Shown here piece after piece: positions 28,478 to 35,594 of a stretch of DNA of 40,965 nucleotides. The translations under genes and the position numbers were made by a program. Where the stretch lies: contig JAODAX010000098.1 in the NCBI GenBank assembly GCA_025463675.1, positions 1 to 40,965 on the forward strand, written 5' to 3'. This DNA comes from Naasia sp. (GTDB lineage Bacteria; Actinomycetota; Actinomycetes; Actinomycetales; Microbacteriaceae). The notes below the pieces were generated by a model. The model saw nothing but the letters and a program-made list of their open reading frames with translations. It had not been told where the DNA came from and ran no database searches. Each line of letters opens with the position of its first letter. Position 1 is the first letter of the stretch.

Positions 28478-28603
28478 CCCCAGTACGGGGGAGATCCGAT
28501 GGCCGAGGCTGGACGGCGATGCGGCGACCTGAGAGTCTGGCACCCTACGTCCCCGACGGAGCACCACCGTCTCGCCGCGCCTCAGTCGCCACGGCGTACC
28601 CGA
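28478..28603 (+). promoter_or_regulatory. Dyad TCTCCCC/GGGGAGA and GCGTACCCGA upstream of the first putative polymerase gene
   Basis: The dyad core CCCC (28478-28481) and GGGGG (28487-28491) extends to 7-bp arms (TCTCCCC and GGGGAGA) and starts eight bases after the GT2 stop. GCGTACCCGA lies at 28594-28603, just before the ribosome-binding site. TACGTC at 28546-28551 is only a fair -10, so the start is less clear here than at the other sites. Confidence 0.35.
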
Positions 28604-28618
28604 ATAGGAAGGCTGATC

Positions 28619-30004
28619 GTGATCGCTGCCATGCAGTCGCCCCTGTTCGGCCGCCTTCTCCGCGCGAAGATTCCCGTGTCGACGGCCGTAGTGCTGCCCG
28701 AGTTCGAGATGCCGAAGGCGCGGGTCACCGCCGCGCAGCACGCGGTCCGGGCGCTCGGCATCGGTGCACTTCTGCTCTTCGCGGTCACCATTTTCTTCCC
28801 GTACCTGGTCGGGCTCGTCTTCCCCCTTCCCTACGTGGTGTTCGGCGCTCTCTGGGTGTACGGCGGCACGGAGGTCCTTCACCGTTTCGGCCCGCGCCTG
28901 CTGTTCTTCGGCTGGGTGCTCGTCCCCGGCGCGCTCGCCGCGTTCACCTACCGGCTGTTCTCGCAGCCGCCCGGGGTCCGGGATCTTCTCGGCTCGTGGC
29001 CGGAGATCTTCCGCGACTACTTCATGATCGCGCCCGTGGCGATCCTCGCCGGCGTGCTCGCCGTCAAGGACCCGGGCATCCGCTGGCTTCTCCGCTTCCT
29101 GCGCGCCGCGGCAGCCGTATCCGCGATCGGCGCCGTCTACGAGTGGGGCACCCGGACACAGCTGTTCCCTGGCAACGAGGTGTTCGGCGCCTTCGGGGCG
29201 GAGGACGGCGTCAGCGGTCTCCTCCTGCCGGACGGCGGGCTGCGCGCCATCGTCGCCACCGACCATCCGCTGGTGCTCGCGGCGCTTCTGGCGACGATGC
29301 TGCCCTTCGTGCTCCGCCGTCCGTTTTCGCTGCTGCGGCTGCTGGAGGCGGTGCTGATTCTCGCAGGCATCTACGCCACCGACAGCAACGGCCCGCTGAT
29401 CGTCGCCATCGTGGCCATCGTGATCGCGCTCCTCTGGCCTCGACGCTGGCTGTACCGTCGCATCGTGCCGACCCCGGTCGTCGCGGGGGTCACCGCGCTC
29501 GGCGGAGTGGTGTTCCTGGCCGTCTCCTGGTTCGTCCTCACGCCGACGCTTCCCGCGAGCGGCGACGCGAGCAGCGCGTACCGCCTGGGGCTCTACGCGC
29601 TCGTCCCGCGCATCATGTTCGAGGGTCACCCGCTCGGCTACGGCTTGGCCGAGGTGCCGACGAACACCCTGTTCATCGACCGGGGCGACAAGCTGTTCGA
29701 CGTCGCCAAGAGTGTCGACTCCCAGCTGGTGCTGTGGGTGGTGCAGACGGGCATCGTGGGCTTCCTGCTCTACCTGCTCATCGCATTCGTCGCGTTGCGT
29801 GGTGTGTCGCTGGGCGAGCGAGGACCGCTCAACGCGCTGCCGCTGCTCGTGCTCACCGTGTGCGGGGCGTTCCTCGCGATCCAGCCGTGGGCCTCGCTCT
29901 CGGCGTTCTGGATGTTCCTGCTCGGCGCGGCCGTGTTCGTCCGCGGTCCTGCCGAGGACGATTCCCAGCCGGACGGCGCACGACGCCGTTTCACGCTGCT
30001 CTGA
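28619..30004 (+). CDS. Polytopic membrane protein, putative polysaccharide polymerase (first paralogue)
   Basis: A 461-residue integral membrane protein with about ten hydrophobic segments and a short cytoplasmic N-terminus. Conserved polar segments are ATDHPL (about 219-224), GIYATDSNGP, GYGLAEVPTNTLFIDRGDK and VDSQLVLW. Hydropathy, size and context suggest a Wzy-type polymerase or O-antigen-ligase-like protein, though the classic Wzy_C motif is not obvious. A diverged paralogue with the same motifs lies at 33252-34571. The start is GTG 28619, behind GGAAGG; an ATG four codons later is possible. The next gene starts 12 nt after its stop and is probably co-transcribed. The exact reaction is inference. 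Confidence 0.75.
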   Translation: MIAAMQSPLFGRLLRAKIPVSTAVVLPEFEMPKARVTAAQHAVRALGIGALLLFAVTIFFPYLVGLVFPLPYVVFGALWVYGGTEVLHRFGPRLLFFGWVLVPGALAAFTYRLFSQPPGVRDLLGSWPEIFRDYFMIAPVAILAGVLAVKDPGIRWLLRFLRAAAAVSAIGAVYEWGTRTQLFPGNEVFGAFGAEDGVSGLLLPDGGLRAIVATDHPLVLAALLATMLPFVLRRPFSLLRLLEAVLILAGIYATDSNGPLIVAIVAIVIALLWPRRWLYRRIVPTPVVAGVTALGGVVFLAVSWFVLTPTLPASGDASSAYRLGLYALVPRIMFEGHPLGYGLAEVPTNTLFIDRGDKLFDVAKSVDSQLVLWVVQTGIVGFLLYLLIAFVALRGVSLGERGPLNALPLLVLTVCGAFLAIQPWASLSAFWMFLLGAAVFVRGPAEDDSQPDGARRRFTLL

Positions 30005-30016
30005 TTGGAGAGTCGA

Positions 30017-30595
30017 TTGGCGAAGAAGAAGAAGAACATCTTCGAGAGGACCTATCCCCGGTTCTGGCGTGACTTCATCTACACGAAGGTGGCGGGCTCG
30101 ATCCTCGTGCCCCGCCCGTACCGGTGGCGCCTGCTCCGCGCGCTCGGCATGGACGTCCAGCAGTCGATCATCGCGCCCGGCTCCTATTTCAGCGACCGTC
30201 GCATCCACATCGCCAAGAACGTCGGCATCAACACCGGGGCGTTCTTCGACGCCTCCGACGACATCTGGATCGAGGAGGACGTCTATATGGGCATGGGTGT
30301 GAGCATCATCACCAGCACCCATGAGATCGGACCGAGCCGCAAGCGTCTCGGACCCGGCGCGACGGCCCCGGTCAGGATCGGCCGCGGAACGTGGATCGCC
30401 GGCAACGTCACCATCCTGCCGGGCGTGACGATCGGCGCGGGCTGCGTGATCGCCGCCGGCAGCGTGGTCAACAAGAACCTGAAGCCCGACGGCCTCTACG
30501 CGGGGATGCCGGCCCGCCGCATCAAGGACCTCGAGCCGGGCGAGGATCGCGACGACGCCGTGAACGTCGCGGGCGACGCCGCGTTGGCCCAGTAG
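30017..30595 (+). CDS. Hexapeptide-repeat acyltransferase (CysE/LacA/NodL type)
   Basis: A 192-residue left-handed beta-helix acyltransferase, most likely an O-acetyltransferase acting on a sugar of the polymer or its precursor. Hexapeptide repeats run from about residue 50 (IIAPGSYFSD, IHIAKNVGINTG, IWIEEDVYMGMG) to VTILPGVTIGAGCVIAAGSVV. The catalytic-type His lies in TSTHEIG, and the C-terminal YAGMPARRI is typical of this group. TTG 30017 is chosen because GGAGAG at 30007-30012 sits four bases before it; TTG 30005 would lack a ribosome-binding site. It follows the putative polymerase by 12 nt. A strong hairpin follows its stop. Confidence 0.93.
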   Translation: MAKKKKNIFERTYPRFWRDFIYTKVAGSILVPRPYRWRLLRALGMDVQQSIIAPGSYFSDRRIHIAKNVGINTGAFFDASDDIWIEEDVYMGMGVSIITSTHEIGPSRKRLGPGATAPVRIGRGTWIAGNVTILPGVTIGAGCVIAAGSVVNKNLKPDGLYAGMPARRIKDLEPGEDRDDAVNVAGDAALAQ

Positions 30596-30608
30596 ACCCA
30601 GGAAATGC

Positions 30609-30647
30609 GACGGCCCGGCCGGTGCTTGCGCACCCGGCCGGGCCGTC
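30609..30647. terminator. Strong GC-rich hairpin between convergent genes, likely bidirectional terminator
   Basis: GACGGCCCGGCCGGTGC (30609-30625) pairs with 30630-30647 around a 4-nt loop, with one bulged base. It starts 13 nt after the acyltransferase stop. Plus-strand sequence continues TTCCGATTCCC. It could also end the minus-strand beta-helix gene. Confidence 0.8.
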
Positions 30648-30670
30648 TTCCGATTCCCCCCGGTCTCGGT

Positions 30671-30690
30671 CCTACCGCATCAGCGGTAGG
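30671..30690 (-). other. Perfect 8-bp hairpin across the stop codon of the beta-helix gene
   Basis: CCTACCGC (30671-30678) and GCGGTAGG (30683-30690) flank ATCA, which contains the minus-strand TGA stop (30680-30682). It may assist termination together with the larger hairpin. Confidence 0.5.
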
Positions 30691-32389
30691 AAATCTGCGG
30701 CACCGCGCCGTCCGCGTAGGTGTTGCCGGAGTACGCCGGCCGCGTGCCGTCGGACGCGATGATGACCGCGCAGTTCGCCCACTTGGTGGTGCGGCCGAAC
30801 ACGTTGTCGAGGATGGACACGGCGCTCAGGGCGCCGTGGCTCTTCTCCGCGATGTTGACGCTGCAGCCACCATGGTCGAAGCGGTTGTTCGCGATCCGCA
30901 GGTTGCCGACCTTGCCCCGGTCCTGAGTCACCTGGATGTTGGCGTTGTGTGAATGGGACATCACGTTGCCGACGATGGTGATGTTCTGCCCGACCTGGAT
31001 TTGCACGTTGTCGTCGTGTGACCCGTCCGAATGGTTCGGGTCGTCCTCGTAGTGCAGGTTGTCGTGCAGCCACGAGTCGGCCACCACGACGTTGTCCCCG
31101 GTGATGTGCACCTGGTCGATGACGTGGTGGATGTTCACCCGGTGCAACTCGAAGTTGTACCCCATGATCCCGTTCACCCACGGATTCCGGTCGGTGGCGG
31201 CGATCTCGGTGTCGACGATCCGCAGTCCCGGCTGCCCGGCCATCGCGTCGACGATCCCATATTTCAGCCCGGAGTCCGGGCCGCGGATGATCGAGTTCTT
31301 GATGGTGACGTTCGGCGCCTTGACGATCACCCGACCGTGGATGTCCTTGCCGTCGATGACGGTGCCGGCCTGGGTGATCACCTGGTCGCCCCAGATCACC
31401 TGCAGCGCTGTGCCGGCGGGCACCCCGGTGGGTCCGCCCGGTCCGCTGCCGTAGCTGGGCGCGGGCTTCGGCTTGGCGGGTGCGGGGGCTGGCGCTTCGG
31501 GGGCCGGGGCCGGCTCCGCACTCGGAACCGAGGTCGTCGAGTGCGTCGAGTTGGGGGAGAGATCGTCGCGCTGCGCCTGCGCCTGCGCCTGCGGCCTCGG
31601 CGGGACAGGCGTCGGCGCCTGCTCGGCGTCGGCGACGTTCTCGACGACCTGCTGGACCGTCTCCTCGAGGTGCGGCGTCGGTGTGGAGGTGGCGGTGGCG
31701 ATCTTCTCGATGGCCTGCTTCACCTGTGCCTTCGTCAGCGGAGCCTTCGTCGAGTTGAGGGCGATCGAGGCGACCCGGCAATCCTTCCCCGTGCTGCCGT
31801 CGGTGCAGGCTGCGGTGGCGCGCGAGCTGGAGCTGTCCGACACCGCGGTGAGCGTCCCGCCGAGCTGCACCAGCACAGCACGGGCGGACTCCGGGACATT
31901 CGGGAGCGTCACGGTGCGCGCCTGCTTGTTGCCGAGCGATACGCGAAGGTCGATGTCGGCCACCGAGCTCTCGAAGGCGCCCGCGTCGGCGCCGGGCGCC
32001 TCGGAGTCGAAGTAGCCGAGCACGCTCACGACCGTCGTGCCGACGGCGTTGTTGTTGCGCAGCGTGACCGACCCGGTCTCCGCGTCGAGCGGGACCACCG
32101 CGACGGTCGGGTCGCCGGCCGGAGTGCCATCAGGCGCCACGGAGGTGCTCGCGCACTGCTCGTCGCTGCCGCACAGGGCGACGTACTGCGGCTCGGCGAT
32201 CACCATCGTGGCGACGCAGAGACTGCCGATGACCGATAGTCCTGCGCCGATGCCGACGATGGCCTTGACAGGCCGAGTCAGTGGAAGGGATCTTTGCTTC
32301 CCCTCGTGTCGCCCTGCATGCGTTCCCCTGTTTCCACCCAATGTGTTGCTTTCTTTTGGCACCACGAAGACACCCCGGAGCACACCCAA
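30680..32389 (-). CDS. Membrane-anchored right-handed beta-helix surface protein (pectate-lyase-like fold)
   Basis: Up to 569 residues. A cytoplasmic tail and one membrane helix (VKAIVGIGAGLSVIGSLCVA, about 41-60) precede a Thr/Val-rich beta domain (about 80-260). A low-complexity stalk (Pro, Ala, Gln; includes AQAQAQ, about 265-325) then leads to a parallel beta-helix (about 335-569). Repeats such as VIVKAPNVTIKNSIIRG, VHITGDNVVVADSWLHDNL and ITIVGNVMSHSHNANIQV show right-handed beta-helix character. The His/Asp-rich DDPNHSDGSHDDN could bind metal or be catalytic, so polysaccharide lyase or hydrolase activity is possible but not shown. The start is uncertain: TTG 32389, GTG 32383, 32365 or 32362, or TTG 32341 all keep the helix. 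Confidence 0.8.
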   Translation of the reverse strand: MGVLRGVFVVPKESNTLGGNRGTHAGRHEGKQRSLPLTRPVKAIVGIGAGLSVIGSLCVATMVIAEPQYVALCGSDEQCASTSVAPDGTPAGDPTVAVVPLDAETGSVTLRNNNAVGTTVVSVLGYFDSEAPGADAGAFESSVADIDLRVSLGNKQARTVTLPNVPESARAVLVQLGGTLTAVSDSSSSRATAACTDGSTGKDCRVASIALNSTKAPLTKAQVKQAIEKIATATSTPTPHLEETVQQVVENVADAEQAPTPVPPRPQAQAQAQRDDLSPNSTHSTTSVPSAEPAPAPEAPAPAPAKPKPAPSYGSGPGGPTGVPAGTALQVIWGDQVITQAGTVIDGKDIHGRVIVKAPNVTIKNSIIRGPDSGLKYGIVDAMAGQPGLRIVDTEIAATDRNPWVNGIMGYNFELHRVNIHHVIDQVHITGDNVVVADSWLHDNLHYEDDPNHSDGSHDDNVQIQVGQNITIVGNVMSHSHNANIQVTQDRGKVGNLRIANNRFDHGGCSVNIAEKSHGALSAVSILDNVFGRTTKWANCAVIIASDGTRPAYSGNTYADGAVPQISYR

Positions 32390-32462
32390 TGCCCGGGTCG
32401 GAACGTGGCGTTACGAGACCGGCGGGGCAACTACCCGGAGCCCACGCCGTCGAACAGGAAGG

Positions 32463-32487
32463 AACCTAACACCCCCCGAGCGGGGGG
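32463..32487 (-). promoter_or_regulatory. Putative promoter of the beta-helix gene: C6/G6 dyad next to a TAGGTT -10
   Basis: On the minus strand CCCCCC-GCTC-GGGGGG (32472-32487) is followed three bases later by TAGGTT (32463-32468). This places transcription start about 65 nt before the first possible start codon. The dyad resembles those before the other surface genes, but ACCCG is absent. Confidence 0.4.
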
Positions 32488-32796
32488 CAGTGCACCCTCA
32501 ACCGGCGGTTCGTCACCGGGTTGACGGAATTGAGTCGTTATGCAACCGCAACCTGCGGCGCGGGATTCCGGGGGAGACAGCTTGGCGATCGAAGTTGGGA
32601 CGCCCTCATGTACCCCGGTCGGGTTCAACAGAATGTACCCCTGTCGGGGTCGCGTGTCGCGACGCGGGGCGCCCCCGTTCCCGGCCCGGGAAGGAGGCGT
32701 GCGCCTGCTCCTCCAATGGGGACGGTCTTCCGCGCCGCCGCCATTGCCTTGATGCGGGTGCGACGCCAGAATGGGCGCCACCCCCGGAGGAGCACC
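32488..32796. other. Intergenic region between the divergent beta-helix and 86-residue-protein genes
   Basis: No gene is supported. It holds an imperfect dyad TCAACC/GGTTGA near 32499-32525 and the two 18-bp direct repeats at 32608-32650. No convincing -10 for the plus-strand gene is seen. Confidence 0.5.
32608..32650. repeat. Pair of 18-bp direct repeats (ATGTACCCC-N4-GGGT type), 25-bp period
   Basis: ATGTACCCCGGTCGGGTT (32608-32625) and ATGTACCCCTGTCGGGGT (32633-32650) match at 16 of 18 positions. Each carries a C4-N4-G3/4 dyad core, and the 25-bp spacing is a little over two helical turns. A pair of protein-binding sites is plausible. Confidence 0.6.
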
Positions 32797-33057
32797 ATGA
32801 CCGTCTCGCCCTCGCCGCCCCCGCATGACGACGCCGTGCGTCTCGTGACCGCCGTCATCGCGAAGGGCGCCGGGTCGGAGCTGGTGCATGACATCGCCGA
32901 GCAGGGCGTGCAGGAGACCGGCCCGGTGGAGCTCGCCGTCGAGGTGGCGGAAATCGCTGCCGGCTCGCTGGAGGCGCTGGCCGTGGCCGAGGGTGAGGAC
33001 AGCGAGACGCTGCTGCGGATGATCGCCGAGCGGCGAGATCCGCCCTCGGAGTACTGA
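32797..33057 (+). CDS. Small acidic protein of unknown function
   Basis: An 86-residue protein with a good start (GGAGGAGC ending four bases before the ATG) and strong codon bias. It has no signal peptide, membrane helix or recognised motif. Most of it is predicted helical and acidic (VELAVEVAEIAAGSLEALAV, EDSETLLRMIAERR), which suggests a small cytoplasmic helical or adaptor-like protein. It lies upstream of the second putative polymerase gene but has a separate promoter region between. I do not recognise the family. Confidence 0.7.
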   Translation: MTVSPSPPPHDDAVRLVTAVIAKGAGSELVHDIAEQGVQETGPVELAVEVAEIAAGSLEALAVAEGEDSETLLRMIAERRDPPSEY

Positions 33058-33091
33058 GCGGCGCGATCCGAGTCCTCCACGGAGGGGACCG

Positions 33092-33154
33092 CCCCCAAAC
33101 CGGGGCACAACGGGGGTTCTTCTCCGTCCCCGCTCTATGGCGGCGCGTACCCGA
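33092..33154 (+). promoter_or_regulatory. Putative promoter region of the second putative polymerase gene
   Basis: CCCCC (33092-33096) and GGGG (33102-33105) form the dyad, with a further GGGGG at 33112-33116. TATGGC at 33136-33141 is a good -10, and GCGTACCCGA (33145-33154) places the expected start at the A of GTACCCG. The spacing from -10 to ACCCG is 13 nt, as for the kinase operon. Confidence 0.45.
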
Positions 33155-33251
33155 TCGGTAGATTGACCGCACCGCGCACCCCTCGCGGCAGCTTTCCGGC
33201 GCGACCCCGCGAGCACCCGCTCGAGTGCCGGACCCGACAGAGCGAGACCCG

Positions 33252-34571
33252 ATGCTTTCTGCCGTGGCCTTCCCACCGCCGCCCGCCGCGCCGACTCATG
33301 CCGTCCAGCCTTCCCGCGCCGTTCGGGCGCTCGACCGGTTGCGCGACGTGCTGCACGACGCGAGCCTCGCACTGTTCGCCTTCACCGTCTTCTTCTCGTA
33401 CCTGGCGGGTGTCCTCATCCCGCTGCCGTACGTCGTGATCGGGGCGGTCTGGCTCTACGCCCTCACGGAGATCGTGCGCCGCACCGGTCGCTCGCTTCTC
33501 ACTCTCGCCTGGGCCGTCGTCCCGCCCGTCCTGACCTTCGCCATGTGGCTGCTTTATCAGACCCCCCGCGCCGAGCGGGAGTTCGTGACCCTGCCCGCCG
33601 CGGATCGGGACTTCCTGGTCCTCGCCCTCGTCGGCATCGTCGGTGGGCTGCTTGCCGGGCGTGACCCGCGCATCGGCTCCTTCGTCACGGCTCTGCGCGC
33701 GACGGCCGCCGTCACCGCTGCGCTCGCGCTCGTGGAGAAGGGCCTGGGGGAGCAGCTGTTCCCCGGCAACATCGTGACCGGAGGGTTCGGCAAGGACATC
33801 GGCAACCAGCTGGTGGCACACGACGGCGGCATCCGGGTGCTGGTCGCGGCGGAGCACCCGCTGATCCTCGGCCTCCTGCTCACCGCCGTGCTGCCGTTCG
33901 TCCTCGCCCGCCCGGTTTCCCTGCTGAAGGTGCTCGAGCTGGCGCTGCTGCTGACCGCCAACTGGGCCACCGACAGCATCGGCCCGTTCTGGCTCGGCGT
34001 GGCGGTGGTCGCCATCGGGCTCGCCTGGCCGCGACGGTGGCGGGCGCGCGCTCTGATGCCCACCTGGGTCGCCGCGCTGGTCGCCCTGGCCGGCCTCGCG
34101 CTGCTGATCTACGCCATGCTCTTCGTCTGGACGACCGACATCTCCAACGGCCGCCCGGGCGGTGACGGTGCGCGCTACCGCACGGCGCTGCTCTCCCTGG
34201 TCCCCGACATCCTCGCCACCCACCCGTTCGGCTACGGGCCGGCGCAGATCCCGGCCAACACGCTGTTCGTGGACGCCGGGGACAAGCTGCTCGACGTGTC
34301 GAAAACCGTGGACTCGCAGATCACCTTCTGGGTGATCCAGGTGGGCATTCTCGGCTTCCTCGCCTACTGCGCCATCTCCTGGCTCGCAATCCGTGGCATC
34401 GCCCGTGGCGCGCAGAGTCCGCTGACCACGATGCCGTTGTTCCTCGTGACCCTGCTGGGTTCTATCGTGGCGCTCACCTGCTGGGCGTCGGTGTCGGTGT
34501 TTTGGCTGTTCCTCGCCGCTGCGGCCGTGACCGTCCCGTTCGCCGGTCAGGGCAAGCGCGCGCGCACGTAG
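33252..34571 (+). CDS. Polytopic membrane protein, putative polysaccharide polymerase (second paralogue)
   Basis: A 439-residue integral membrane protein with about ten hydrophobic segments, and a clear but diverged paralogue of the protein at 28619-30004. Shared segments include FFSYLAGVLIPLPYVV, EQLFPGN, AEHPLILGLLL, NWATDSIGP, GYGPAQIPANTLFVDAGDK and VDSQITFW. Both copies probably act on the exported polymer, perhaps making alternative linkages; this is inference. The start is ATG 33252. GTG 33225 is also in frame, but there is no better ribosome-binding site for it. Its promoter region has the dyad and GCGTACCCGA found before other surface genes. A 174-nt spacer separates it from the next gene. 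Confidence 0.75.
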   Translation: MLSAVAFPPPPAAPTHAVQPSRAVRALDRLRDVLHDASLALFAFTVFFSYLAGVLIPLPYVVIGAVWLYALTEIVRRTGRSLLTLAWAVVPPVLTFAMWLLYQTPRAEREFVTLPAADRDFLVLALVGIVGGLLAGRDPRIGSFVTALRATAAVTAALALVEKGLGEQLFPGNIVTGGFGKDIGNQLVAHDGGIRVLVAAEHPLILGLLLTAVLPFVLARPVSLLKVLELALLLTANWATDSIGPFWLGVAVVAIGLAWPRRWRARALMPTWVAALVALAGLALLIYAMLFVWTTDISNGRPGGDGARYRTALLSLVPDILATHPFGYGPAQIPANTLFVDAGDKLLDVSKTVDSQITFWVIQVGILGFLAYCAISWLAIRGIARGAQSPLTTMPLFLVTLLGSIVALTCWASVSVFWLFLAAAAVTVPFAGQGKRART

Positions 34572-34693
34572 GGAACCGCGGCTTCGTCGTCTCGTGGAAC
34601 CCGCCGGGGTACGAGTCGGGCAGTTGTCCGCCGAGTGGGGGACATCCGCCTGCTCCCTGCGGGCGTCGCCTTCCCCGAGCGAGGTGGGGCGCC

Positions 34694-34699
34694 TAGCGT
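34694..34699 (+). promoter_or_regulatory. Candidate -10 box (TAGCGT) for the secreted-protein gene
   Basis: TAGCGT fits TANNNT and lies 46 nt before the ATG at 34746. A loose CCCC-N9-GGGG dyad (34673-34689) lies directly upstream. The ACCCG element seen at the related promoters is missing. Confidence 0.35.
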
Positions 34700-34745
34700 G
34701 CGTCACACGACTCCGATGATGGACTCGCTCGACCCAAGGGACACC

Positions 34746-35507
34746 ATGAAGAAGCATCTCGGCATCGCGGGCCTCGTCGCCCTCGGTTTGACGGCGCTCG
34801 TCGCGACCCCGGCGCACGCCGCCACCGGCACCCTTCACGTGCCGGACGACTTCAGCAGCGCCTACTCGGCCACCCGCGCGAACGGCCACTACGCCGTCAG
34901 CGGCAGCTCGCTCCGGGTGTGGACGGACGGCAGCTCGGACACCGGCGTCAACCCGGCGACGGGTGCGACTTGGAACACCGATAAGGCGGCCGAGTACGTC
35001 GAGAACGTCGTCGCCCTCGAGCAGCTTCCCGAGCCCAGCTTCGTGTGGCGGGACAAGCCAGGCGACGCAATCACCGGGGCACCGGGATATCAGGTGATCG
35101 TCGACTTCAACGAGGACGGCGTCAAGGACGGCATCCTCGTGTGGGAGAACGTGTACGGCGGCAACTGGTGGCTGGCGGACGCACCCTCGATCACGGCCGC
35201 TGCCGTCCCGCACACCGGCGGCGGCAACGGCAGCGGCTTCTACGGCACCTGGGCGGAGTGGCAGGAGATCGGCGGCGACGCGCTCGGCTTCGGCTTCTCG
35301 TTGGGCTCCGGCGTGTACGGCGACGGCTTCATCGACTCCATCAGCTATGACGGCGCCACTTACACGTTCGCGGAGGGGCCCAAGCCGGTCGTCCTGGCGA
35401 ACAAGAACGAGTGCAAGGACGGCGGCTGGAAGACCAGCACGGCGCCCGTATTCAAGAACCAGGGCGACTGCGTGAGCTCCTTCGCCTCGGCGAAGAAGGG
35501 CAAGTAG
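34746..35507 (+). CDS. Secreted protein of unknown function
   Basis: A 253-residue protein with a textbook Sec signal peptide (MKKHLGIAGLVALGLTALVA, with cleavage likely after PAHA near residue 25). The mature part of about 228 residues is rich in Gly, Trp and Tyr and probably all-beta (VWENVYGGNWWLAD, GFYGTWAEWQEIGG). A C-terminal segment has two Cys (NECKDGGW, GDCVSSF) that could form a disulfide. No enzyme motif is seen. ATG 34746 is preceded by AAGGGA. The C-terminal CKDGGWK..F.NQG.CVSF arrangement resembles a short module seen at the ends of other actinobacterial secreted proteins. It is monocistronic, with a terminator downstream. Confidence 0.8.
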   Translation: MKKHLGIAGLVALGLTALVATPAHAATGTLHVPDDFSSAYSATRANGHYAVSGSSLRVWTDGSSDTGVNPATGATWNTDKAAEYVENVVALEQLPEPSFVWRDKPGDAITGAPGYQVIVDFNEDGVKDGILVWENVYGGNWWLADAPSITAAAVPHTGGGNGSGFYGTWAEWQEIGGDALGFGFSLGSGVYGDGFIDSISYDGATYTFAEGPKPVVLANKNECKDGGWKTSTAPVFKNQGDCVSSFASAKKGK

Positions 35508-35525
35508 CCCGGTAGAGCAGAACGT

Positions 35526-35555
35526 GAAGGGCGTCCGCGGGAGCGGGCGCCCTTC
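35526..35555 (+). terminator. Terminator hairpin after the secreted-protein gene
   Basis: A 13-bp stem (GAAGGGCGTCCGC pairing with GCGGGCGCCCTTC, one G-U pair) with the loop GGGA, 18 nt after the stop. There is no long T-run, as is usual in high-GC actinobacteria. Confidence 0.8.
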
Positions 35556-35594
35556 GTCGTCGGATGGGGACCACGCCGGCCGAGCGAGCCTCCC

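Noticed and set aside
32521-32542. TTGACG followed by TTATGC as a sigma-70-like promoter
   Set aside because: The spacer is only about 11 nt, too short for a functional -35/-10 pair.
34628-34641. TCCGCC-GAGT-GGGGGA as a further member of the C-run/G-run dyad group
   Set aside because: The left arm is broken and no ACCCG element follows; it was left out of the set.
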